Positions 51,421 through 60,421 of a stretch of 64,000 nucleotides of DNA are shown piece by piece; position 1 is the stretch's first letter; the number at the start of each line of letters is the position of its first letter. The DNA is from a bacterium (GTDB lineage: Bacteria; SZUA-79; Acidulodesulfobacterales; Acidulodesulfobacteraceae), in assembly GCA_021812245.1 (NCBI GenBank), contig JAKAOK010000001.1, positions 62,001 to 126,000 on the forward strand, in the 5' to 3' direction. A model generated the notes under the pieces. The model did no database searches. It saw only the letters and a program-made list of their open reading frames with translations, and had not been told where the DNA came from. The translations under genes and the position numbers were made by a program.

Positions 51421-51464
51421 AAAAAGGCGTTGATTTATTTTATGATAAAATCGGACGCCTTTTT
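51421..51464. terminator. Bidirectional rho-independent terminator
   Basis: AAAAAGGCGT (51421-51430) pairs perfectly with ACGCCTTTTT (51455-51464). The loop holds a second small stem (TTTTAT/ATAAAA). Runs of T lie on the outer side on both strands. It ends the DUF2892 gene and the convergent RelA/SpoT gene, whose stop codon lies inside the 3' arm. A copy of GGCGTAATAAAAAGGCGT just before suggests local duplication. Confidence 0.85.
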
Positions 51465-53727
51465 ATTGAATCACCCTGTTCACTTTTATTACGCCTTTAA
51501 CCGATTTTATGCCGTCGATAATGGAATCGGCCTGTTTGTTGTCTCTGACTTCGATATCGAATAAGTGCACGGCTCTACCGTCTTTAATAGTTCTGACTTG
51601 AGCTTTGGATATGTTCGCCCCTTTCGCAGAAATCAAAGAAGCTATGTCGCCTAAAATGCCTTTTTTATCATCCGTGATAATCCTTATCTTTGTTTCGAAA
51701 AACTCTCCTTCGGATAAATTCTGCCTGCCCGTCCCCTCTTTCCAGCTCACGTTTATAAGTCTGCTTTTATCTATGCCTATTATATTCTTGCAATCCGATT
51801 TATGGACTATTACCCCCCTTCCCCTTGAGATAAACCCGACTATATCGTCGCCGGGTATAGGGTGGCAGCATCCCGCAAGCTTATAAAGCAGGTCTCCGCC
51901 GAAAGGGGATACGATGGCCTCGCTTTTTCCGGAACCGGGCTTAATTTTTTGGAGAATTTTACTGATTACGCTGCCGGTAGTTTTTGTTATTAAAGACAAC
52001 TTGTCCGTTTTTTTATGACCCGGCATGACCAACGAGAATAAATACGGCGGCGAATATTTGCCGTAGCCTATTCCGGCAAAAAGGTCATCCTCGCTCTTAA
52101 GGGAAAGCTTTTGCACCGACTGGACGACTAATTCTTTAAAATCGACGGTTTTGTTTTCTATTTTTTTAAATTCCTTTTCTAATGTTTCTCTTCCCGTTTC
52201 GATGCTTTCGTCTCTTTCGGTCTGTCTTATATAATTTCTTATTTTAGAAATAGCTTTTGATGATTTAGTATACCTTAACCAGTCTTTTGAAGGATGATGC
52301 CCTTCTTTTGCGATAATTTCCACTATATCTCCGTTGGAAAGTTTTTGCCTTAGCGGAACAATCACGCCGTTGACGATTGCCCCGGTGGACTTGTCGCCTA
52401 CCTCGGTATGTATATAATAAGCAAAATCTATAGGGGTGGAATCTTTGGGGAGAGCTATAACTTTTCCTTTCGGGGTAAACACATAAACTTCTTCCTGAAA
52501 AAGGTCTATTTTTACGCTGTCTAAAAACTCGTGCGGGTCTTTAAGGTCCCTTTGATATTCGACAAGCTGTCTCAGCCAGTTAAACTGCTCGACATCTTCT
52601 TTTTCGGCGGGCATATTCTCTTTATATTTCCAGTGGGCGGCAATACCGAATTCATCTATAAAGTGCATCTGTTTGGTCCTTATCTGTATCTCGACCCTCA
52701 TGCCTTCTGGACCAATTACCGTCGTATGCAGAGAGCGGTATAAATTGGCCTTGGGCATAGCTATGTAATCTTTGATTCTGCCGGAAATAGGCTTCCATAT
52801 CGAGTGGACTATGCCCAAAGCTTCGTAACATTCCGTTTCCGTATCGACTATGATTCTTAGAGCGAGTAAATCATAAATATCTTCAAAACTTACATGCTGT
52901 TCAATCATTTTTCTATAGATGCTGTAAAAATGCTTGGGTCTTCCGTAAATTTCCGCTTTCAGGTTATGCTTCTCTAAATTTTCTTTAAGAACTTCCGTAA
53001 CCTTTTCTATATATTTTTCTCTTTCGGTCTTTTTTTTATTTATCCTGAAGGACAGGTCCTTATAGCTTTCGGAATTCAAATATTTAAAAGACAGGTCTTC
53101 AAGCTCGCTTTTTATAAAAAATATTCCGAGCCTGTTGGCAAGGGGGGCATAAATATCTAATGTTTCTTGCGCTATTTTGATTTGTTTTTCTTTAGGGAGA
53201 ACGTCAAGCGTCCGCAGATTGTGGAGTCTATCGGCTAATTTTATAATTATTACCCTTATATCTTTGGCCATTGCGACTATCATCTTTCTTATGTTTTCGG
53301 CTTCAAGCTCTTCCGAACTCTTAAAAGATAGTTTTCCGAGTTTGGTTAAGCCTTCGACTATAAAAGCTACTTCTTCTCCGAATTCCTGTTTTAAGTCGGT
53401 GGTAGTAGTTAAAGTATCTTCTACGGTATCGTGAAGAAGCGCCGCAACGACCGAGGCGCAATCCATCCTTAATCCGGCAACGATAGCCGCAACCTCTATA
53501 GGATGCGTAAGATAAGGTTCTCCGGATACTCTTTTTTGACCTTGATGAACCCTTTTAGAAAAGTTATAGGCTTTTTTAAACAGTTTGAACTTTTCGCCGT
53601 GTATTTCTTCCATACCCACGTCGTCAATGCTGTTTATATTGTTTCTAAATAGTTCTATAAGATTATTTAGGGAACTAAAATCGCCTGAAGGATTGACGGT
53701 AACAAGATTTTCGTTTGAAGAACTCAT
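51463..53727 (-). CDS. spoT: Bifunctional (p)ppGpp synthetase/hydrolase, RelA/SpoT family
   Basis: The 754-residue protein makes and degrades the alarmone (p)ppGpp. The HD hydrolase domain (about 45-200) keeps HDTVEDT. The synthetase domain (about 240-370) has the RXKD motif in GRIKDYIAMPK, the signature of bifunctional enzymes, and YRSLHTTV. A TGS domain (about 410-470), a helical/zinc-finger part with CCHPIPGD, and a C-terminal ACT domain (about 680-754) complete it. It is the only such gene in this window, next to rpoZ and gmk as in E. coli, where the order is gmk-rpoZ-spoT. Confidence 0.95.
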   Translation of the reverse strand: MSSSNENLVTVNPSGDFSSLNNLIELFRNNINSIDDVGMEEIHGEKFKLFKKAYNFSKRVHQGQKRVSGEPYLTHPIEVAAIVAGLRMDCASVVAALLHDTVEDTLTTTTDLKQEFGEEVAFIVEGLTKLGKLSFKSSEELEAENIRKMIVAMAKDIRVIIIKLADRLHNLRTLDVLPKEKQIKIAQETLDIYAPLANRLGIFFIKSELEDLSFKYLNSESYKDLSFRINKKKTEREKYIEKVTEVLKENLEKHNLKAEIYGRPKHFYSIYRKMIEQHVSFEDIYDLLALRIIVDTETECYEALGIVHSIWKPISGRIKDYIAMPKANLYRSLHTTVIGPEGMRVEIQIRTKQMHFIDEFGIAAHWKYKENMPAEKEDVEQFNWLRQLVEYQRDLKDPHEFLDSVKIDLFQEEVYVFTPKGKVIALPKDSTPIDFAYYIHTEVGDKSTGAIVNGVIVPLRQKLSNGDIVEIIAKEGHHPSKDWLRYTKSSKAISKIRNYIRQTERDESIETGRETLEKEFKKIENKTVDFKELVVQSVQKLSLKSEDDLFAGIGYGKYSPPYLFSLVMPGHKKTDKLSLITKTTGSVISKILQKIKPGSGKSEAIVSPFGGDLLYKLAGCCHPIPGDDIVGFISRGRGVIVHKSDCKNIIGIDKSRLINVSWKEGTGRQNLSEGEFFETKIRIITDDKKGILGDIASLISAKGANISKAQVRTIKDGRAVHLFDIEVRDNKQADSIIDGIKSVKGVIKVNRVIQ

Positions 53728-53767
53728 AGTTTATCCAAATAAAGCACAAAAACATAATGCCGCGGCA

Positions 53768-53956
53768 TTATTTCTGTTTCACTCCGATATAACCTTTTGC
53801 TATTTCCCTTAGCGCAACGACTATAGGTTTATTTTTGGAAACTATTTTGGTTTGGGCTCCTTCCATAAGCCGTCTCGCTCTTTTTGCCGCTATTATTACA
53901 AGTGCGAACCTGTTTTCCACATTAACTAAACAATCTTCGATAGTTACTCTTGCCAT
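53768..53956 (-). CDS. rpoZ: RNA polymerase omega subunit
   Basis: The 62-residue protein [20 protein letters not shown] has the omega motif and continues [14 protein letters not shown]. It aids folding of beta-prime and forms part of the ppGpp site on RNA polymerase, which suits the neighbouring spoT. It is a little shorter than E. coli omega. It lies 28 nt after gmk. Confidence 0.94.
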   Translation of the reverse strand: MARVTIEDCLVNVENRFALVIIAAKRARRLMEGAQTKIVSKNKPIVVALREIAKGYIGVKQK

Positions 53957-53984
53957 TTAAATATCCCTCCGAATTATTATATTT

Positions 53985-54638
53985 TTAAACTTTTTGCAAA
54001 TTTTTACATCTTTCCGCAATGACGATAGATTTTAGTTTTAAGTATGCCTCGTTTAAATCATCGTTTGTAACGATGTAATCGTAGAAAACGCTTTTTTTAA
54101 TTTCTTCGTAAGCGGCATTTAATCTCTTATCCAATTCCGCCGGATCCATACCGCCTCTTTTTTTAAGCCTTTCGCAAAGGTCTTCGTACGACGGCGGCAT
54201 TATAAATATCGTAACCGGTCGGTTTGCGGCAATTTTATTATTTGTGTTATATGTTTTAATAAGTTTATCGACTCCCTGGACGTCTATCTCTAATAAAATA
54301 TCTGACAAACGGTCAGGATTAAAAACCGATTTATATGCCGTTCCGTATCTTTTGCCAAAAACGTTAGCCCATTCTATAAATTCATCCTCTTTTATCATTC
54401 TATCAAATTCCGAATCATTAATGAAATGATAACTTATTCCGTTTTCTTCTCCCGGCCTTTTTGTTCTCGTCGTAAAGGAGACGCTCGGTTTTATGTCTTT
54501 AAATTCCTGCAAGAGCATGTTGCATAAGGTAGTTTTGCCGGTACCCGAAGGGGCGGACACCGCAAAAATTAAACCCTTAGGTTTTCCGTCGAGGTGCAGT
54601 CCTTTACCTTCAAATTCTATATCTTTTTCGTCCATCAT
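53985..54638 (-). CDS. gmk: Guanylate kinase
   Basis: Gmk phosphorylates GMP to GDP. The 217-residue protein has the P-loop SAPSGTGKTTLCNML, TTRTKRPGEENGISYHF, EWANVFGKRYGT and LEIDVQGVDKL. The N-terminus (MMDEKDIEFEGKGLHLDGKP) is about 20 residues longer than usual and acidic. A shorter form starting inside it is not supported by another ATG. It leads the gmk-rpoZ-spoT set. Confidence 0.95.
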   Translation of the reverse strand: MMDEKDIEFEGKGLHLDGKPKGLIFAVSAPSGTGKTTLCNMLLQEFKDIKPSVSFTTRTKRPGEENGISYHFINDSEFDRMIKEDEFIEWANVFGKRYGTAYKSVFNPDRLSDILLEIDVQGVDKLIKTYNTNNKIAANRPVTIFIMPPSYEDLCERLKKRGGMDPAELDKRLNAAYEEIKKSVFYDYIVTNDDLNEAYLKLKSIVIAERCKNLQKV

Positions 54639-54681
54639 ATATATCGTATATAATATATAATAATTATATATACCTTAATTT

Positions 54682-54770
54682 TGCAATAGAGATTTTATTC
54701 CTGGATTCCCGCTTTTGGGGGAATCCAGGAATTATATAAATAATTGAAAAACAAAATATTTTCTATTGCA
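54682..54770. repeat. Nested palindromic element between gmk and remA
   Basis: The outer inverted repeat TGCAATAGA (54682-54690) pairs with TCTATTGCA (54762-54770). Inside, CCTGGATTCCC (54700-54710) pairs with GGGAATCCAGG (54719-54729), a single family B unit. The arrangement (short outer ends around an inner palindrome) is MITE-like. It fills most of the 147-nt gap. Confidence 0.7.
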
Positions 54771-54785
54771 GGATTAACGTGTACA

Positions 54786-55028
54786 CTAATCCTTATCTTT
54801 CAATCTTGCGATAATAGTTGAAGTATTAAGCGCCGAAAGTATAATATGCCCGGAATCGGTAATTATCACCGACCTCGTCTTTCTTCCTTCCGTCGCATCT
54901 ACTAAATTGTTGCCGTCTTTCGCCGTATCCCTGAGTCTTTTCATCGGCGAAGAGCCCGGGGAAACAACCGCCACCACCCTGCTCTGCAATACAACGTTTC
55001 CGAATCCTACGTTAATAAGTTTCTGCAT
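54786..55028 (-). CDS. remA: RemA-like regulatory protein (DUF370 family)
   Basis: The 80-residue protein begins MQKLINVGFGNVVLQSRVVA and continues VVSPGSSPMKRLRD, then DATEGRKTRSVIITDSGHII. This is the RemA family, which in Bacillus binds DNA and activates matrix and osmolyte genes. In proteobacterial genomes it is usually found beside gmk, as here, though its target genes are unknown. A palindromic element separates it from gmk. Confidence 0.9.
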   Translation of the reverse strand: MQKLINVGFGNVVLQSRVVAVVSPGSSPMKRLRDTAKDGNNLVDATEGRKTRSVIITDSGHIILSALNTSTIIARLKDKD

Positions 55029-55080
55029 TTGATAATATTAAATAATTTATTATATTTTTCAGTTTAAAAGGTCGAGCTTC

Positions 55081-56085
55081 TTAATCCGAACTTAAAAGCG
55101 CCGAAAGTTCGTCCGCTCCGACGGCATATGTGCCGAGTTGCGATACGGCAATGCTCGCGGCGGCATTTGCGATATAACAGGCATCGGCAATGCTTGCGCC
55201 GACGCTTCTGGCAACCGCAAGCGTAGAAATAACCGTATCCCCCGCTCCGGTAACGTCATAGACCTCTTTAGCACGCGCATGTAAATGCAAAGGCTTATTA
55301 TCGTTATTTACGGCACCGCCGCTAAAAAGAGACATACCCCCTTCGCCGCGGGTTATAAGCAGATAATCCGGCTTGACTTTTTTAATAATCACCCTGCCGG
55401 CCCTTTCAAGAGTCTTCTCGTCGTTAATTTTAACTCCGGAACCGCCTGAAGTTTCATTAATATTAGGCGTTAAAATAGAAACATTTTTATAAAATTTAAA
55501 GTTTTCGACCTTAGGGTCAAGGGCGATAAATTTGTTTTTTTCCCTTAGAAAACTTACGAGGGAAGAAAAAAATTTCCTTTCTATAAGACCCTTGCCGTAA
55601 TCCGAAATTATAACGGCATCTATATCGTCCGCTATTTTTTTAATTCCGTACATCAACTGTTTGTAAACTTTATCCGTAAATTTTCCGTTATCTTCCCTGT
55701 CGAATCTTACGATTTGCTGGTTATGCGCAATAACCCTCGTTTTAATAATAGTTTGAAAGTTTTTTAAAGTCAAAATATATGAGGAATCTACTCTGCCGTT
55801 GCCTTTATCTTTGCCGACTAACCGCTTTAATATGTCCCCGTTATAATCGTCCCCCACTACTCCGGCAACGTAAACTTTAGCGCCTAGTTTAACCGCATTG
55901 CTCACTACGTTTGCCGCTCCGCCGGGCATCAGCTTTTCTGACCTTACGTTAACAACCGGAACCGGGGCTTCCGGAGATATTCTGCTTACCGTTCCGTAAA
56001 CGAAATGGTCCACCATAATATCCCCGACTACAAGTATCCTTGCCCTGTCGAATTTTTTTATTATATCAAGCAGATTTTTATACAT
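55081..56085 (-). CDS. rfaE1: D-glycero-beta-D-manno-heptose-7-phosphate kinase (RfaE domain I)
   Basis: The 334-residue PfkB-family sugar kinase has GDIMVDHFVYGTVSRISPEA, the family's start, then PGGAANVVSNAVKLGA, ISDYGKGLI and the catalytic GAGDTVISTLAVA. In the ADP-heptose pathway it makes heptose-1,7-bisphosphate. The C-terminal nucleotidyltransferase domain of the fused HldE is absent, so domain II must be a separate gene, not seen here. It overlaps the upstream glycosyltransferase by 8 nt. Two GT9 heptosyltransferase-like genes 2 kb away fit LPS core assembly. Confidence 0.9.
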   Translation of the reverse strand: MYKNLLDIIKKFDRARILVVGDIMVDHFVYGTVSRISPEAPVPVVNVRSEKLMPGGAANVVSNAVKLGAKVYVAGVVGDDYNGDILKRLVGKDKGNGRVDSSYILTLKNFQTIIKTRVIAHNQQIVRFDREDNGKFTDKVYKQLMYGIKKIADDIDAVIISDYGKGLIERKFFSSLVSFLREKNKFIALDPKVENFKFYKNVSILTPNINETSGGSGVKINDEKTLERAGRVIIKKVKPDYLLITRGEGGMSLFSGGAVNNDNKPLHLHARAKEVYDVTGAGDTVISTLAVARSVGASIADACYIANAAASIAVSQLGTYAVGADELSALLSSD

Positions 56086-57178
56086 ATTTTGAAAACAAAT
56101 CGAGCGTTTTATCCGCGCAATCCTTTATATTAAATTTTTCTATAATAGTTTTTCTGGCTTCCTTAGCTATCTCCTTTAAGGCATCTCTGTTATTATACAC
56201 GAAAACCAGCTTTTGATAAACAGCATTTATATCGCCGCTCTTTATTATAAAACCGTTTTTGCCGTCCGCCACGACTTCCGGCATACCTCCAACATCGGAA
56301 ACTATTACGATATTTTCCATAGCCATAGATTCCAGCAGGGCAAGAGAAAGCCCTTCCTTTAAAGACGGAAAAACGACCGCGTCTAATTCTTTAAGAAAAG
56401 AAACAAGATTACTGCCGACAAATCCGACAAAATAAACCGAATTATAAATATCTAAATCTTTAGCTTTTTTAATAAGCTCATCTTTCAGGAGTCCGGCTCC
56501 TGCAATAAAAAACTTAGCTTCCGGTATTTCAAGGAGAACAAATTTTGCGGCATCTAAAAGAAGTTCCACCCCTTTTTCACGGGAAAGCCTTGCGAGCATT
56601 CCGACGCTAAACGATTTGCCGCCGCCCGCCTCCGAGCCGGATGCCGAGGCGTCTTTTTTTTTAGGAAGCCCTTCCGCTTCCGGATTAAATTTTTCCGTAT
56701 CTATTCCATTATAAATAACGCCGAGCTTTCCGCCGTTCATTCCCTGCACAATAAGGTTCTCCCTTACCGCATTAGAAATGCATATTACATAATCGCTGTA
56801 TTTATACTGAGACTTTTTATTAAGCCCGTGGGCGGTCGAAACAGATTTTATTCCGGCGAGCTTAGCCGCCAATGCTCCGACAAAATTTGCCTTCGATAGA
56901 TGCGTATGAATTATATCGAATTTGTTTTTTTTTATAAAATAGGCAATTCTTAATATCGTCAGCGGATTATATTTAAAACCCATAGCCATTATTTTAAAAG
57001 GCGCTCCGCTGTTTTGTAAAAATTTAAAAACGGATAATTCCGAATTTTTGCCCTTTTCGCCTGCAGACGATAAGATAAAAATTTCGTGTCCCTTCTCCGC
57101 AAATTTTTTAGATAAATTAACGACGTAATTTTCGGCTCCACCTATATTTGAAGTGGTTATAAATTCTAAAATCTTCAT
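56078..57178 (-). CDS. GT4-family glycosyltransferase
   Basis: The 366-residue protein has the GT-B fold of family 4: N-terminal MKILEFITTSNIGGAENYVV, the mid-protein FDIIHTHLSKANFVGALAAK, VGMLARLSREKGVELLLDA and the donor-site EGLSLALLESMAMENIVIVSD. It adds a sugar to LPS core or another surface glycan; donor and acceptor are unknown. A short Ala/Ser-rich insert lies at about residue 180. It is the third gene of the transcript leading to rfaE1. Confidence 0.87.
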   Translation of the reverse strand: MKILEFITTSNIGGAENYVVNLSKKFAEKGHEIFILSSAGEKGKNSELSVFKFLQNSGAPFKIMAMGFKYNPLTILRIAYFIKKNKFDIIHTHLSKANFVGALAAKLAGIKSVSTAHGLNKKSQYKYSDYVICISNAVRENLIVQGMNGGKLGVIYNGIDTEKFNPEAEGLPKKKDASASGSEAGGGKSFSVGMLARLSREKGVELLLDAAKFVLLEIPEAKFFIAGAGLLKDELIKKAKDLDIYNSVYFVGFVGSNLVSFLKELDAVVFPSLKEGLSLALLESMAMENIVIVSDVGGMPEVVADGKNGFIIKSGDINAVYQKLVFVYNNRDALKEIAKEARKTIIEKFNIKDCADKTLDLFSKYV

Positions 57179-57214
57179 TAACTGTGCTATATTATATTAA
57201 TTATATTATATAAA

Positions 57215-57244
57215 CGAGATTGCTTCGCTAACGCTCGCAATGAC
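57215..57244. repeat. Repeat family A unit between two glycosyltransferase genes
   Basis: CGAGATTGCTTCGCTAACGC followed by TCGCAATGAC is one clean unit of the CGTCATTGCGAGCG...GCAATCTCG type. It lies in the 93-nt gap between the GT4 start and the upstream glycosyltransferase stop; both genes are on the - strand. Confidence 0.75.
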
Positions 57245-57271
57245 AAATATTAATAGTTTTGTTTTCGTTAA

Positions 57272-58231
57272 TTAATTTATCTTGATTTTTAAAAAAGCCT
57301 TTATTTTTTTTACCGCATTCGACGTTTCGTTTATTAAATCTTTGACTATCCTGTATATGAGCATTTTAAAAAACTGCACCGCCCCTTTTTTTTCTTTCAT
57401 AAAGGTCTTAAAATCGTTTATATCCCAGTCCTGTTTTGAGGCAAGCTCCCTGAAAGGAGCAGGGTGAAAATCGAGATTGTTTCTGTCAACCCTTTCAAGC
57501 CAGCTGAAATCTGAATATATATATTTATCGACCCGCGGGTCGTAATTGGAAACCCAGTTTTTTAACCTGTTTATTATCCGAAAATTATAAAGCCTCTCCA
57601 TTTCCTTATCTTTTTTATACATATCTGCGGGATTTTTTGCCCTGCCGTAATGAAACATATTTGCGTTAATAGGCACGGCATTTTTGTTTTCGATATTTAT
57701 CTTGACCCCGTTAGTATCCTTAAAACCCATAGCGTCCCCCCACGAAAAAACTGTTCCGTCGTTTCTTATAATCCTGACTTCCTTGTCGTAAAAAAACTTT
57801 TTTTCCGACTTTTTCGCATAGGAAAAATATCCCCCGAAAAAATGTATATAATCGAAGACGAACCCTTTTATATCTTTATTATTAATATTTTCCTCAAGAA
57901 CTCGGGTTATTTTCTCGTAATCTTTTTCATGAATACCCTCGTCGCACTGTACGTAAAGTCCGTAATCTCCTGTAATTTCTTTTATAGCGATATTCGTCTT
58001 TTCGGACAGGATACTGCCGCTCTTTTTCGTAATATTCCAATCGGAATCGATTAATTTAATTTTTGGATTTTCATCTCTCAATTTTTCGAGCTCCCTTTTA
58101 GTGTCGTCGGCACTATCGCATACAACGGCTACAAACTCGTCAACTAAAGGAAGAGCCGACCCTATAGACTCCTTAAAAGGATATCCCATTAAATTGCCGT
58201 TTCTGATAAAAGTAAAACCTGAAATTTTCAT
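57272..58231 (-). CDS. Glycosyltransferase family 2-like protein
   Basis: The 319-residue protein starts MKISGFTFIRNGNLMGYPFK. It has a GT-A-like pattern: LPLVDEFVAVVCDSADDTKR, IKLIDSDWN and YGLYVQCDEGIHEKD, where the Asp of QCDE may be the metal-binding DxD equivalent. This resembles GT2-type proteins found in LPS core clusters of Gram-negative bacteria. The C-terminal ~60 residues are basic and amphipathic, perhaps contacting the membrane. It lies 2 nt after the GT9 gene. Confidence 0.75.
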   Translation of the reverse strand: MKISGFTFIRNGNLMGYPFKESIGSALPLVDEFVAVVCDSADDTKRELEKLRDENPKIKLIDSDWNITKKSGSILSEKTNIAIKEITGDYGLYVQCDEGIHEKDYEKITRVLEENINNKDIKGFVFDYIHFFGGYFSYAKKSEKKFFYDKEVRIIRNDGTVFSWGDAMGFKDTNGVKINIENKNAVPINANMFHYGRAKNPADMYKKDKEMERLYNFRIINRLKNWVSNYDPRVDKYIYSDFSWLERVDRNNLDFHPAPFRELASKQDWDINDFKTFMKEKKGAVQFFKMLIYRIVKDLINETSNAVKKIKAFLKIKIN

Positions 58232-58233
58232 TT

Positions 58234-59331
58234 TTATAATTTATTTATATATTTAAATCCGGTTATTAAGTCTTCAAGCATAATATGTCCCATACAGTCG
58301 GAATAACCGTGAATATAAAAGCCGTCTTTCGGACAATCTCGTTCAAAACAGTGATAGCAGCCTGTTTTTTTATCTATTATATAGACATTATCGGACGCCG
58401 GACCGCAGACGGCAGGGTCGGTAGAGCCGAAAAGAGCGATTACGGGAGTCTTTATCGCCGACGACAAATGCATTGTTCCGTTATCCACGCTGACTACCAG
58501 AAACGATTTTTTAATTAACCCGCCGAGAGTATAAATATCGGTTAAACCGGTTAAATCTGCATTTAAATGTTTGTTTTCTATTTTATCGTAAATTTCTTTA
58601 GAAGTCTGCTTATCATTCCTGCTTCCCGTAATAACCGTATAAAAACCTTTTTTATTTAAATAGTCCGCAAAAAGAGAAAACAAATCCGGGTCCGCTTCTT
58701 TAGATTTTCTTGTGGAACCTGGAGAAAATAAAACAAATTTAAAATTTTCCGCATCTATATTTATTCCATAACCGTTAAATGAATTCTTTAAAATATTTTC
58801 GGCATTTTTAATATCGGCATCTTCGACGTTATAAATGCAATTTCTATCGAAATATTTTTCGCCGCCGTTTATATAAAACGGTTCGATAAATTTTAACGAT
58901 TTATCTATATTATTTAAATCTTTATCGAATATTATACGGTTATGCAAAAAAAAATTGTTTAAAAGCTTTTCCTGCCCGACCTGTTTTTCCGCAAGCAAAA
59001 ATCCTAAAAGCGAAAATTTAAAAGACGTTAAAAAATTAATGCAGGCGTAAAATTTATGTCCGTTCTTTTTTTTAATGCCGTTAAGCGTTCCTAACAGTTT
59101 AAAAACGCCGATAACGCCCCCGATTCCGTTAATTTTATCCGTTTCTACAATCCTGCATATGTCGGGATTTCTTCGTAAAACATGCGAGGCGTTCTTGGAG
59201 GCGACTAATGTGATCCTGCTTTCCGGAAACTTTAGCTTTAATGCCCTAATCGCAGGAGTCAGCGTTAAAACGTCGCCTACATAGTTATGTCCGAATATTA
59301 AAAAATCTTTTATATTTTTTAAATCCTTCAT
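58234..59331 (-). CDS. GT9-family heptosyltransferase-like protein (copy 1)
   Basis: The 365-residue GT-B protein has HNYVGDVLTLTPAIRALKLK (the acceptor-site motif), VLFSPGSTRKSKEADPDLF, the ADP-heptose region VSVDNGTMHLSSAI and FGSTDPAVCGPASDN. The C-terminus carries the Cys cluster CYHCFERDCPKD...DCMGHI seen in many family 9 members. It probably adds a heptose or related sugar to the LPS core. It is followed by the GT2-like gene after 2 nt and preceded by another GT9 gene. Confidence 0.88.
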   Translation of the reverse strand: MKDLKNIKDFLIFGHNYVGDVLTLTPAIRALKLKFPESRITLVASKNASHVLRRNPDICRIVETDKINGIGGVIGVFKLLGTLNGIKKKNGHKFYACINFLTSFKFSLLGFLLAEKQVGQEKLLNNFFLHNRIIFDKDLNNIDKSLKFIEPFYINGGEKYFDRNCIYNVEDADIKNAENILKNSFNGYGINIDAENFKFVLFSPGSTRKSKEADPDLFSLFADYLNKKGFYTVITGSRNDKQTSKEIYDKIENKHLNADLTGLTDIYTLGGLIKKSFLVVSVDNGTMHLSSAIKTPVIALFGSTDPAVCGPASDNVYIIDKKTGCYHCFERDCPKDGFYIHGYSDCMGHIMLEDLITGFKYINKL

Positions 59332-59346
59332 ATGGTGATTTTAATT

Positions 59347-60402
59347 TTATTTATTTCCGCCCAAATCCTGTTTTATTATTTCAAAAACGATATCCGGCGT
59401 AATTCTTTTCATGCACAAAACGCATTCCGTCAAATTATTATTCTCTATCTTATTAAGCGGACATTCTTTTTTAAAACAGGGAATACATATAAGGTTGTCC
59501 CTTAAGACCGTAAAATTTTTTCCGACAGGACCCGTGAGTTCCGGGTCGGTAGGTCCGAACAGCGCTATGGTTTTAAGCCGGCTTATCGAAGATGCTATAT
59601 GCATAAGTCCCGAATCAGGCGTTACAAAATAATCCATTTCGGCAAGGAGTTCTTTTGCCTGCTTCAACGTCGTTTTACCAACTGCGCTTACAACCTTCGG
59701 GCTATTTAAAGCGTTTAATATTTCATCGGCTAAATAATCTTCCCCTTTGCCTCCGAATATTACGATATTAGCATTAAAATAATTTATCAATCTTTTGGAA
59801 ATTTCTATAAAATGTTTAATCGGCCATCTTTTAGTCTTCCATGCTCCGGTAGGATTTATTCCTATAAATATTTCTTTTTTTACCGATTTTGCAAAATTGT
59901 TCTCCAAAAAATCCGAAGCGAATTTTTTATCTTCTGCTGATGTAACAAGCGTAGGTTCAGGCTCCTCTATCTTTTTACCGCCGACATTAGAGGCTAAAAA
60001 AAGATAGAACTTAACGGCATGTTCGAGCGGTCTTCCTTCCCTTGCAATCTTTTTATTGCTTAAAAAACCTAGATTAGCATATTCTTCTACGTATCTCACT
60101 GGCGCACCGCTTAAAAATGCAAAAATAGACGTTCTGTCCACTCCCTGCAAATCTATCGATAAATCATAACGACGGCTTCTTAATTTCTTAATCAACGATA
60201 AATAGTTCTTGATTTTGAATTTTTTTTTATCGATAACTACGACTTCATCTACATTGGGATTTAAAAGCGCAATATCTCTGGCTTTATCTTCTATAAGCCA
60301 CGTAATAAAGCTGTCGGGGTACCCCTTTCTTATCGATTCTATCGCCGGAGTAGCAAGAAGACAGTCGCCTATAGAGCTTAACTTTATGATTAATATATTC
60401 AT
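59347..60402 (-). CDS. GT9-family heptosyltransferase-like protein (copy 2)
   Basis: The 351-residue protein begins MNILIIKLSSIGDCLLATPA, the typical heptosyltransferase start, and has FIGINPTGAWKTKRWPIKHF, the donor loop VTPDSGLMHIASSISR and LFGPTDPELTGPVGKN. It ends with a Cys cluster (CIPCFKKECPLN..ECVLCM). This matches WaaF/WaaC/WaaQ-type enzymes better than copy 1. The two GT9 genes are adjacent and probably arose by duplication or add successive heptoses. Confidence 0.9.
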   Translation of the reverse strand: MNILIIKLSSIGDCLLATPAIESIRKGYPDSFITWLIEDKARDIALLNPNVDEVVVIDKKKFKIKNYLSLIKKLRSRRYDLSIDLQGVDRTSIFAFLSGAPVRYVEEYANLGFLSNKKIAREGRPLEHAVKFYLFLASNVGGKKIEEPEPTLVTSAEDKKFASDFLENNFAKSVKKEIFIGINPTGAWKTKRWPIKHFIEISKRLINYFNANIVIFGGKGEDYLADEILNALNSPKVVSAVGKTTLKQAKELLAEMDYFVTPDSGLMHIASSISRLKTIALFGPTDPELTGPVGKNFTVLRDNLICIPCFKKECPLNKIENNNLTECVLCMKRITPDIVFEIIKQDLGGNK

Positions 60403-60421
60403 ATTTTTAATTACGGCCAGG

